From contig DIGJ01000040.1 of assembly GCA_002419585.1 (NCBI GenBank), positions 124,001 to 188,000 of the forward strand: a stretch of 64,000 bases of DNA, in the 5' to 3' direction. A program made the position numbers and the translations under genes. The notes below the pieces were generated by a model. That model did no database searches and was not told the DNA's origin. It saw nothing but the letters and a program-made list of their open reading frames with translations. The stretch is from Lachnoclostridium sp. UBA5725. GTDB taxonomy: Bacteria; Bacillota; Clostridia; Lachnospirales; Lachnospiraceae. The stretch's first letter is position 1. Each line of letters opens with the position of its first letter. Below are positions 53,030 to 60,765 of the stretch, piece by piece.

Positions 53030-54526
53030 ATGAAAAACCGCATGACTCAAACAACGTTACTTGCTTTTGCTTTAATCATTCTCACCATCTTCAGCAGCTC
53101 CTTTGAAAATTTTGCCTTTGCTGCGAAGCCTGATCGTACCGCTCCAACTGCACCCACTAATTTGAAAGCGATTAGTATCGCGGACACTTCCACTACCTTA
53201 TCCTGGAGTGCATCGACTGACAATGTTTCAGTAAAAGGATATGATATTTACCGCAATAACATTTATCTTGCTTCATCATCAACCACTACATATACAGTAA
53301 ATGGTTTATTGCCTGCTACGAATTATCAGTTTTATGTAAAAGCGAAGGATGCAAAAAGAAATGTTTCTGCAGCAAGCAATATCATTTCTATAACAACAAC
53401 TTCAACTTCACCAACACCTTCACCTTCACCGTCAGCTTCGCCATCTCCGTCACCATCGCCAGCTCCTACTCCTTCACGTAAAATGGTTGGATATTACGCT
53501 GCATGGGCGGCTTATATGGGTTATTATCCAAATCAGATTGACGCTAATAAACTGACACATATTAATTATGCTTTTGCTAATATAAGTTCTGATTTAAAGA
53601 TTACACTCGGATATCCTGATGTTGATCCGAATAATATTGCGCAACTGAATTCCCTAAAAAAGACCAATCCGAATTTGAAAACTTTAATCTCGGTTGGTGG
53701 ATGGAGCTGGTCCGGTAAGTTCTCTGATGTTGCTTTAACCGATGCTTCCAGAACTACCTTTGCGGATAGCTGTGTAGCCTTCATTACCCAATATGGATTT
53801 GACGGGATAGATCTTGACTGGGAATATCCAGTAAGTGGAGGTATGTCAACCAATACAAAGCGTCCAGAGGACAAACAAAACTTCACGCTGCTTCTTCAAA
53901 AAATACGAGAAAAGCTGGATGCAAGAGGGGCCATCGATAATAAACATTATCTTCTTACGATTGCAGGTGGAGCTGGTAGTTCTTATGTCAATAACGTAGA
54001 GCTGGCAAAATTGCCTCAGTATCTAGATTATGCAACCGTCATGACCTATGATTTGCATGGAATCTGGGATGCATACACCGACCTTCATGCACCTCTTTAT
54101 AACAACACCGATTCCTCTCCTCAATACAAAGCTAGTGTAGATTCTTCGATTGCTGCATGGACAAATGCTTCTTTCCCAGCAGATAAGTTGGTACTCGGCG
54201 TTCCATTTTATGGATATTTGTTCTCTTTAGTACCAAATGTGAATAATGGTTTGTATCAGACCTATGGTGGTGCCAACTCCATCAGTTATCAAGCCATTGT
54301 AAATAACTATTTAAATAAACCAGGATTTACAAGGTTCTTCCACTCCCAGTCTCTGACTCCTTGGTTATTTAATGGCTCTACTTTTATCACATATGAAGAT
54401 TCTCAGTCTATAGGATACAAAACAGACTATATTAAATCAAAAAATTTAGCTGGTGCGATGATTTGGGAGCTAAGTCAGGACCCAAATGGAGTTCTTCTTA
54501 ATACACTATATAATGGAATAAAATAA
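53030..54526 (+). CDS. Secreted GH18 chitinase with FN3 domain
   Basis: A signal peptide (about 1-31, ending AFA-AKP) leads to a fibronectin type III domain (about 38-125), a Pro/Ser/Thr linker (about 126-149) and a GH18 barrel. The catalytic motif is DGIDLDWE (258-265) with Glu265 as acid; YAFANIS and SVGGW are conserved beta-strands, and GAMIWELSQD ends the barrel. It should cleave chitin or related N-acetylglucosamine polymers outside the cell. GGGAGG precedes the ATG. It is followed by a SIMPL-domain gene 18 bases later. Confidence 0.93.
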   Translation: MKNRMTQTTLLAFALIILTIFSSSFENFAFAAKPDRTAPTAPTNLKAISIADTSTTLSWSASTDNVSVKGYDIYRNNIYLASSSTTTYTVNGLLPATNYQFYVKAKDAKRNVSAASNIISITTTSTSPTPSPSPSASPSPSPSPAPTPSRKMVGYYAAWAAYMGYYPNQIDANKLTHINYAFANISSDLKITLGYPDVDPNNIAQLNSLKKTNPNLKTLISVGGWSWSGKFSDVALTDASRTTFADSCVAFITQYGFDGIDLDWEYPVSGGMSTNTKRPEDKQNFTLLLQKIREKLDARGAIDNKHYLLTIAGGAGSSYVNNVELAKLPQYLDYATVMTYDLHGIWDAYTDLHAPLYNNTDSSPQYKASVDSSIAAWTNASFPADKLVLGVPFYGYLFSLVPNVNNGLYQTYGGANSISYQAIVNNYLNKPGFTRFFHSQSLTPWLFNGSTFITYEDSQSIGYKTDYIKSKNLAGAMIWELSQDPNGVLLNTLYNGIK

Positions 54527-54544
54527 TAGTGAGGAGAACTATTT

Positions 54545-55180
54545 ATGGCACAATCGTTATATGTAGATCAAGATACGTATCATACTATGACGTTAACTGG
54601 CCAAGGGCATGTTATGGCAGCTCCTGATGTAGCGGTTATCCGATTAGGAGTTCAATCAACAGGCACGGATTTGGCACAAATTCAAAACGAAAATGCACAA
54701 ATCAGCCAGGATATCATTCAATCCCTTATGCAATCTGGAAATACCGATATAAAAACAATTGAATATACGGTTGATAAATCATATGAATATGATAACGGCA
54801 AGCAAATTGACAAAGGCTATTCCGTTCGACATATCCTTGAAATAAGAACGGATCAGATCAATGAAGTTGGAACAATTGTTGATGCTTTAGTGAAAGCAGG
54901 TTCCAATGTTGTTTCATCCATTTCTTTTGAATTATCTGACCCAAATTACTATTATCAGCAAGCTCTAAATTTAGCCGTAGATAATGCAATACAAAAAGCA
55001 AAATCGATTTCAGCAAACTTTCATTTAAGATTAAACTCTGTTCCTGTTAAAATTATGGAAGGAAACATCTCACCGATTCCTATCGTGCGGTTTCAACGCG
55101 AGGCTGCAGCGACTCCAATCCTTGCTGGTGAATTAAAAATTGAAGCCTTTGTTACTACCGATTTCTTGTATACAGACTAG
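54545..55180 (+). CDS. SIMPL (DUF541) domain protein
   Basis: The N-terminal LTGQGHVMAAPDVAVIRLGV and the central RHILEIRTDQINEVGTIVD are hallmarks of the SIMPL/DUF541 family; 211 residues. Unlike many relatives it has no signal peptide and would be cytoplasmic. GAGGAG precedes the ATG. The family forms oligomeric rings of uncertain role. It lies in one transcript with the chitinase, a pairing I cannot explain functionally. Confidence 0.87.
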   Translation: MAQSLYVDQDTYHTMTLTGQGHVMAAPDVAVIRLGVQSTGTDLAQIQNENAQISQDIIQSLMQSGNTDIKTIEYTVDKSYEYDNGKQIDKGYSVRHILEIRTDQINEVGTIVDALVKAGSNVVSSISFELSDPNYYYQQALNLAVDNAIQKAKSISANFHLRLNSVPVKIMEGNISPIPIVRFQREAAATPILAGELKIEAFVTTDFLYTD

Positions 55181-55195
55181 TATAATATGAATAAG

Positions 55196-55231
55196 GGGGC
55201 TGTCGCAAAATTCAAATTTTGTGACAGCCCC
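55196..55231. terminator. Hairpin between SIMPL and VOC genes
   Basis: GGGGCTGTCGCAAAATT (55196-55212) pairs with AATTTTGTGACAGCCCC (55215-55231) with one wobble. T tails are short on both sides, but it is the only structure between the convergent genes. Confidence 0.7.
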
Positions 55232-55237
55232 TAATCC

Positions 55238-55609
55238 TTATTTTCTAGCAGGTATAATTTCTAACCAGTATCCATCTGGATCCGTAATAAAGTAAATCCC
55301 CATCTTCTCATTTTCATAGCAGATGCAACCCATTTTTTCATGTAATAAGTGGGCTTCTTCATAGTTTTCCGTCTTAAAAGCTAGATGAAATTCATTGTCT
55401 CCCAAATTGTATGATTTCTCCCAATCTCTTAACCAGGTAAGTTCTAACTCAAAATCTGATGTATCATTTCCGATATAAACGATAATATAAGAGCCATCCT
55501 CTGCTACTTTTCTCCTAATTTCAGTAAGTCCCAGCGCTTCTTCATAAAAAGCCAAGGATTTTTCAAGATTTATTACATTATAATTTTCATGTATCATTTC
55601 AAATTTCAT
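55238..55609 (-). CDS. VOC-family protein (lactoylglutathione lyase-like)
   Basis: The 123-residue protein has the glyoxalase I layout: ENYNVINLEKSLAFYEEALG, ELELTWLRDWE, FHLAFKT and ITDPDGYWLEIIPA with ligand-like Glu and His residues. GGAG before ATG 55609 is better than the in-frame ATG at 55621. Glyoxalase-type isomerase activity is possible. It is the last of three same-strand genes (diguanylate cyclase, MBL hydrolase, VOC). Confidence 0.87.
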   Translation of the reverse strand: MKFEMIHENYNVINLEKSLAFYEEALGLTEIRRKVAEDGSYIIVYIGNDTSDFELELTWLRDWEKSYNLGDNEFHLAFKTENYEEAHLLHEKMGCICYENEKMGIYFITDPDGYWLEIIPARK

Positions 55610-55645
55610 AATTTTCTCCATTTCTATTTTTTTCTTCTCTTGATA

Positions 55646-56380
55646 CTAGATTTCTATGTTCCAATTCTGCCCATCTTCATATATATCCATTATATTAGTA
55701 CTTGAATTCGTAAGCTTCGTAGCTCTATCTTTTTTAAATTGCGAAATGATAGATGGCTTCTCCCAAAAATGCATCGGGAATACATATTTAATATTTGCAG
55801 TATCCAAAAGGCTTTCCATGCCCATATAATAATACTCTTCCTGCCTTGGGTCCAGTGGAACAAAGGCTATATCAATGCGAACATCCTTTAACTTATTCAT
55901 TTCCTTGTTATAATTTGCTGTCATATTATTATTATATTGTTTTGATTCTCCCTTCCATACCCATAGGTTAAGATCACCGGCATGATAAATCACCTTATCC
56001 TGATAATATAGTAGAAATGCCACTCCGCAGTCTGTCGAATTCAGTGTTTGTAGGATAATACGTTCGTCGTCTTTCACATACATCTCATATTGATTCGATG
56101 GCTTGACCGATACTATGTTCTCAAGTATCTCATTCGCCACACCCATCTTTTCCTTTGACAACTTTATATCGGAAGACAATATAAATTGAATATTTTTATA
56201 TTTATCATATAATTCAAATATTTTTGGATTATAATGATCCCCATGTTTATGACTTGCAAATACAAATATCTTCTTTTCCGTGTTCATTGTAGGTATATTA
56301 CCTTTATAATAATCAAATAACCAGTAACAGGTTTCCCATTCTATCAAAAAGCCGCTGTGTCCTAGATAAGTAATCTCCAT
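55646..56380 (-). CDS. MBL-fold metallo-hydrolase
   Basis: The metal motif HxHxDH is present as SHKHGDHYN, with ITYLGHSGFLIEW at the N-terminus and later HAGDLN and FPMHFWEKP supplying further ligands. The 244-residue protein is closest in style to the UlaG/RomA-like group of the metallo-beta-lactamase superfamily. GAGG seven bases before the ATG lies within 9 bases of the cyclase stop, so the two are co-translated. The substrate is unknown. Confidence 0.87.
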   Translation of the reverse strand: MEITYLGHSGFLIEWETCYWLFDYYKGNIPTMNTEKKIFVFASHKHGDHYNPKIFELYDKYKNIQFILSSDIKLSKEKMGVANEILENIVSVKPSNQYEMYVKDDERIILQTLNSTDCGVAFLLYYQDKVIYHAGDLNLWVWKGESKQYNNNMTANYNKEMNKLKDVRIDIAFVPLDPRQEEYYYMGMESLLDTANIKYVFPMHFWEKPSIISQFKKDRATKLTNSSTNIMDIYEDGQNWNIEI

Positions 56381-56389
56381 TTTTCATCC

Positions 56390-57259
56390 TCAACTTTCTA
56401 AACTATATTTATTTCCTCCTTTTTGTTTTGCGTGATACATCGCTTTATCTGCATTTTCTATTACTTTCCTTACCTCATTTTCATTAACATATTTTGCAAT
56501 ACCAATACTCAATCTAACTTCTACTAACGTATCCCGTTCTATTAATTTAGGTGTTGTGTCGATTATTCTTTGAGCTATCAATTGTGCCTCTTCGAATCCT
56601 GTCTTAGGTAATATCACTAAGAATTCATCCCCTCCATATCTACCCACAATATCTGTTTTTCGAATGCTCTCTAAGATATTCTGCGCAACTTGATGCAACA
56701 CTTTATCTCCAAAACCATGACCAAACGTATCATTAATCCATTTAAATTTATCAATATCCATCATCATAACGATGAAATCCGTATGCTCCGACCTCGCCTT
56801 TTGGAATTCATAATCAAGTAAATATTCCAAATAATTACGGTTATAAATGCCTGTTAATTGATCATTATGTGCCATTTGAGTCAGCTTTTTACCTTCAACT
56901 TTCTCCGTTACATCCATACAACTTCCTATATAACCGACAAAATCTCCATTCTCTTCAAAAAACGGAACGCCTCTGTCATTGATCCAGCGCCACTGTCCAT
57001 CATAGCGTTTGAGCCTGTATTCCATTTCGAACCGTTCCTGTTTTTTAAATGCTTCTAAATATGTAGTTACGCAAAATTCAATGTCTTCTGGATGTACGCC
57101 TTCTATCCATCCATCACCAATCTCATCATTCATTTCTCTGCCAGTAAACTTTAACCATGTATTATTAAAGTAATTACATTTCGTATCTGTCCCAGCACGC
57201 CAAATCATATTAGGTGAGGATTCTACAATTGCTTTGTATTCAGAAAAATTTAAATTCAT
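56390..57259 (-). CDS. PAS-GGDEF diguanylate cyclase
   Basis: A PAS domain with its PAC tail (NMIWRAGTDTKCNYFNNTWL to FVGYIGSCMDVTEK, about 10-125) precedes a GGDEF domain with intact RYGGDEF and an upstream RKTD that matches the inhibitory I-site RxxD. It should make c-di-GMP in response to a ligand or redox state at the PAS domain. There is no membrane helix. It heads an MBL/VOC gene cluster. Together with the chemoreceptor riboswitch it shows that c-di-GMP signalling is active in this organism. Confidence 0.92.
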   Translation of the reverse strand: MNLNFSEYKAIVESSPNMIWRAGTDTKCNYFNNTWLKFTGREMNDEIGDGWIEGVHPEDIEFCVTTYLEAFKKQERFEMEYRLKRYDGQWRWINDRGVPFFEENGDFVGYIGSCMDVTEKVEGKKLTQMAHNDQLTGIYNRNYLEYLLDYEFQKARSEHTDFIVMMMDIDKFKWINDTFGHGFGDKVLHQVAQNILESIRKTDIVGRYGGDEFLVILPKTGFEEAQLIAQRIIDTTPKLIERDTLVEVRLSIGIAKYVNENEVRKVIENADKAMYHAKQKGGNKYSLES

Positions 57260-57424
57260 ATTAATTTCTCCTCTCCGTAAAAAAACTGACTATTTATTTC
57301 TCCAACTGTTATTTTAACATTAACAACTGTAAAGTCCTATATTTTTTTATAATAAAATTAAAAAGATATAGAAGAAAGAAGGTTCGCGCATTTTTTTTAT
57401 TATTTTCAATGACCTTTTCGCATA

Positions 57425-57468
57425 CAAAAAATGCCTTACAATCAATCGGTTTATTCATTGCAAGGCAT
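57425..57468 (-). terminator. Terminator after the CooS-family gene
   Basis: ATGCCTTACAAT (57431-57442) pairs with ATTGCAAGGCAT (57457-57468) with one mismatch, then TTTTTG on the minus strand. Confidence 0.85.
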
Positions 57469-57503
57469 TCTCATTCATTCTGTTGATAAGTTAAGTTGAT
57501 AAG

Positions 57504-59420
57504 TTAAACACTTAAGCCTAAGCCTTTTCTTTTACTGATGATATGCGCTTCTATATTGTTTGCAACTTCAACTGGATCATCACCCAAAGCCACTTTACCA
57601 CCGGTCAGTCCCTCTACATCCTCTGTCATAAGCTTTACAAGATTAGGAGCTCCCGTTAAAAATGGAGTTGGTGACAAGTGTGTATATGCACCATAAGCGA
57701 CTGCAAAAATACCGTCTATTGTGGCCTTTTGTTCCATCCATTCCGGTGCTGTTACGGCAATAGGAAGTTGTGGTATATCCACTCCAAGATGATCTGCAAG
57801 TGCAGTAACAAGCATTGATATTCTACCCGTATCCGTACAAGTACCAAAACTTAATACTGGAGGGATTTTTAATAAGTTACATACCGCTTTTAGACCTTCC
57901 CCTGCCAATTCCACTGCTTCCATATTGCACAATCCTGCAATTTCAAGTCCATGATTACCACAACCTGCGGCAACCACCAAAATATCTTTTTTGATTAATT
58001 CCTTCGTCAGATTTACCGTGTTCCAATCATGTGGGCCATTTCTTAGCGTAGAGCAATTAGCAAGAGCAACGACTCCCTTTATTTTACCATCCGCTATTAC
58101 ACTTACCAGTGGATCAAGGGAATTTCCCAATGCACGAAGTACAGCCTCTGTAGAAAATCCTGCAATTGCTTTTTTTACATGTTTTGGAATGTGTGTTCTT
58201 ACTTTACCGTGTCTTTTTTTAAAGTTTTCAAGACCAATTTGAATAAGCTGCTCCGACATCTCTTCTGCCTTTGCAGGATTATACGGCATTTTCTCTTGTA
58301 TTCTTGGCACTCCAATTATGGTACTGATGGCAACTAGCGCCACCTGATATTTTTCTGCATAAGAGTCAATTGCTGGTGGTGAGCAGTTTTCTTCCATTGC
58401 AAGTACATCGACTGCTCCTGTCGCAAGCATTGGTTCGATAGCAAGCCAGTTGCCCATCAATCCGACAAATACATCATCCATTGGATATCTTTGTAATAGT
58501 TCTTGTCCTGTTTCAATGGATCCAATAACGCGTATTCCTTTTGCTCCAACTTCTTTTGCTTTGTCCTGATACGACGAATTATGAAGCTTTTCTATCGTCA
58601 AAGCTCCAATCCAAGGCTGATGTCCATTAAATACAATATTGATATAATCTGGGTCTAAGATTCCCAAATCCGTATCGACTTCATGAGGCATAGGGGTTCC
58701 AAAAATAATATCCTGAACCATTTCAAGGCCAATCTGTGAATTGTAAATGGTCGCCAAGCCTAAGCGTAATGCTTTTATTGCAAGAGAAGCATAATCACCA
58801 TCCACATTGGTAAGAGAACTTGCAACGCAAGTTTGTTCTTCATGAACTGTTCCACCTGGGTATAGATTAAGTTTTCTCCATACCTCAAGTCGTTTCTTCG
58901 GTGCAAACGCTTCTACCATAAGATTCTTGTCGCCAGCCCCTATATGCTGTTGTGCTTCTAGCAGATCAGCTAGCTGAATTGCCATCTGATTCTTGTCCTG
59001 GTTTGTATCAATTCCAAGTTTTTCGCACATCCATTTCAATTTTTTCTCATCGCGTATCTGAAATTTAGACGTTCCTTCGCCAATTGATTTCAACGTGCGA
59101 TACGCTTCATAGGCATGATGACTATATGTTCCAGCACCAAGGGTATTTTGTATGAGAAGCTTTCTCATCGCATTTCCATCTGGACCAATACCGCACACAC
59201 CTTTGTCAATTCCCATGTCCACATTCCATCTACATGGACCATGGGAACACAACTGGCAGCTTAATCCTTCAAGGCAGAATTTGCAACGTATCTTCTCTTG
59301 TTGCGCATAACGATCAAAAACATTTGTCATACCATCATCTCTTATGACTTTTACCATTTCTTCTACAGAATCGTGGTAGCTAACACGACCTTGCGTTTTT
59401 TCTAACACTGTTTCGGGCAT
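57504..59420 (-). CDS. CooS-family (anaerobic CO dehydrogenase) protein with altered C-cluster site
   Basis: Length (638), fold blocks and most metal ligands are those of the Ni-Fe CO dehydrogenase catalytic subunit: an N-terminal CKFC...CQLC...GPC...GVCG for the D and B clusters (CX2C style at Cys46/Cys49), and candidate C-cluster ligands His267, Cys346, Cys455, Cys487 and Cys528, plus Lys565. The CCTGNE element that normally supplies another C-cluster cysteine reads Ser301-Ile-Glu-Thr-Gly-Gln-Glu, so both cysteines are absent. I therefore assign the family with confidence, but not CO oxidation. No cooF- or cooC-like gene is adjacent. A GAGAGGA site precedes the ATG. Confidence 0.88.
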   Translation of the reverse strand: MPETVLEKTQGRVSYHDSVEEMVKVIRDDGMTNVFDRYAQQEKIRCKFCLEGLSCQLCSHGPCRWNVDMGIDKGVCGIGPDGNAMRKLLIQNTLGAGTYSHHAYEAYRTLKSIGEGTSKFQIRDEKKLKWMCEKLGIDTNQDKNQMAIQLADLLEAQQHIGAGDKNLMVEAFAPKKRLEVWRKLNLYPGGTVHEEQTCVASSLTNVDGDYASLAIKALRLGLATIYNSQIGLEMVQDIIFGTPMPHEVDTDLGILDPDYINIVFNGHQPWIGALTIEKLHNSSYQDKAKEVGAKGIRVIGSIETGQELLQRYPMDDVFVGLMGNWLAIEPMLATGAVDVLAMEENCSPPAIDSYAEKYQVALVAISTIIGVPRIQEKMPYNPAKAEEMSEQLIQIGLENFKKRHGKVRTHIPKHVKKAIAGFSTEAVLRALGNSLDPLVSVIADGKIKGVVALANCSTLRNGPHDWNTVNLTKELIKKDILVVAAGCGNHGLEIAGLCNMEAVELAGEGLKAVCNLLKIPPVLSFGTCTDTGRISMLVTALADHLGVDIPQLPIAVTAPEWMEQKATIDGIFAVAYGAYTHLSPTPFLTGAPNLVKLMTEDVEGLTGGKVALGDDPVEVANNIEAHIISKRKGLGLSV

Positions 59421-59480
59421 AAAAAATCCTCTCTTTCGGTTATTCTTTCATTTAAGAAGTATTTCCCAAAAGAAAGGAAA

Positions 59481-59512
59481 TATTTATCGTATACTATATT
59501 TATCGTATACTA
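59481..59512. repeat. Perfect 16-bp tandem duplication upstream of the CooS-family gene
   Basis: TATTTATCGTATACTA occurs twice in direct succession (59481-59496 and 59497-59512), 61-92 bases before the start codon. Each copy holds GTATAC and, on the minus strand, a TATAGTATAC-like box. It may be a doubled operator or doubled -10 region. Confidence 0.7.
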
Positions 59513-59553
59513 TTTTTTCCGATGCAAAGAATCGAAAATCTAATTTTTTTCAT

Positions 59554-60414
59554 CTATTGCAGATAGAGACTTTGTTTCGTATCAAAATCCATTTTATTAA
59601 ACTCAGACCAAAGGAACTCGATTCTATCAATATTTATTTTAATTAAATTCAAAGCAACTGGTAGTGATGTGATTCTTTCCAATTTTAAATTCTTCTTATT
59701 CAATAATAAAATGTATTCATAGCTTCCTATATCTATTATTTGTGCAGAACCTGATATCTGCATCCCGGCTAATTGATTCATACTCTTATATTCATCAAAA
59801 ATACTGATTGAAACATTTGAATTTAATAAAATGTTAGCAAATTTTTCTCCTCCTTCACTTAGCATATAAATAGATTCTTCCATATATATATACTCAATTG
59901 GTGTCGCCCTAGTTCTATCACCGAAGCCGGTTGCAAGCGTACAAGTATTGTGCCTATTTATAAAATCTTCCATGAACGCCTTCAACCTTTGTACTTCCAT
60001 TACTTTTTGGCCCTGATCTTTTATCTTTTTCATATTGAGCGCCAATTCCACAAATTCCTCTTTATTAAGCGCTTCTCTTGCAACTACAGCTCGATAAACG
60101 ATACTTCTTTCCAATATGTCATTCACTGGTTTCATGCAATGTTCTATATTTTTTTCTGTGAAACAAGTGCACACAAGTATCACCTTTTTTTCCTTAATCC
60201 AGTCTGCATTTTGTGATAAATATTCAATTACGTTCTTGTCAATCTTTTCGCTGCAAATTGGAATACACAAAACAATCACATCATATTCTACTTTGTTATT
60301 CTCAAAGTCTGACATCCTAACATATTTTGCAGGTCCTAAAATAAGGGATAATTCTTGTGCTATCCTTTCTGTGAAACCATATTTACTATCATACAAAATT
60401 AGAGTTTTTACCAT
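59554..60414 (-). CDS. Flavodoxin-like domain fused to pyridoxamine-phosphate-oxidase-like flavin domain
   Basis: The N-terminal ~140 residues form a flavodoxin-type domain (LILYDSKYGFTERIAQEL, an FMN phosphate loop of the Flavodoxin_5/HemG style). The C-terminal ~140 residues resemble the PNPOx-like split-barrel flavin-binding family (HNTCTLATGFGDRTRATPIE and SVSISIFDEYKSMN). The fusion suggests a two-flavin electron-transfer or reductase protein. GGGAGG precedes the ATG. It lies 133 bases upstream of the CooS-family gene on the same strand and divergent from pyruvate:ferredoxin oxidoreductase. Confidence 0.75.
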   Translation of the reverse strand: MVKTLILYDSKYGFTERIAQELSLILGPAKYVRMSDFENNKVEYDVIVLCIPICSEKIDKNVIEYLSQNADWIKEKKVILVCTCFTEKNIEHCMKPVNDILERSIVYRAVVAREALNKEEFVELALNMKKIKDQGQKVMEVQRLKAFMEDFINRHNTCTLATGFGDRTRATPIEYIYMEESIYMLSEGGEKFANILLNSNVSISIFDEYKSMNQLAGMQISGSAQIIDIGSYEYILLLNKKNLKLERITSLPVALNLIKINIDRIEFLWSEFNKMDFDTKQSLYLQ

Positions 60415-60651
60415 ACACGACCTCCCTGTTACGTTACTTATTATATATTCCTAGTATTCCCTGTTTAGTAATGTTAGTTTCATAAAATGAGAGCCAACAC
60501 TGATTTATATTATTTATATTGGTTATTTCGGTTTTCAATGTCACAGTTTTGTCACGGTTTTGTTGCATTTTGAATAATATTAAGGATTCTCACACCTGTG
60601 GTTTGTGTATTGTATTTATAACGAAGTAAATTATTAACAAAATTATTTACA

Positions 60652-60713
60652 ATGTTAAATAATTAATAAACGCAGTGAGTTGCCTTTACAAAATCAGAAT
60701 ATAGTGGTAAAAT
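60652..60713 (+). promoter_or_regulatory. PFOR promoter with Rex-like site
   Basis: TTTACA (60685-60690), 17 bases, TAAAAT (60708-60713), with start near 60720. Upstream, ATGTTAAATAATTAATAA (60652-60669) matches the Rex consensus TTGTTAAnnnnTTAACAA at 12 of 14 fixed positions. Rex (NADH/NAD sensing) control of a pyruvate-oxidising enzyme is plausible. The rest of 60415-60651 is AT-rich with no further structure that I can support. Confidence 0.5.
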
Positions 60714-60721
60714 AAATGTCG

Positions 60722-60750
60722 ATTATTAGGGCAAAATGCCTGTTAATAAT
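60722..60750 (+). promoter_or_regulatory. 5'-terminal stem-loop in the PFOR leader
   Basis: ATTATTA (60722-60728) pairs with TAATAAT (60744-60750) with an inner GGC/GCC. It begins about 3 nt after the predicted start and ends just before AAAAGGAGG, the place for an mRNA-stabilising hairpin. Confidence 0.5.
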
Positions 60751-60765
60751 AAAAGGAGGATAAAA

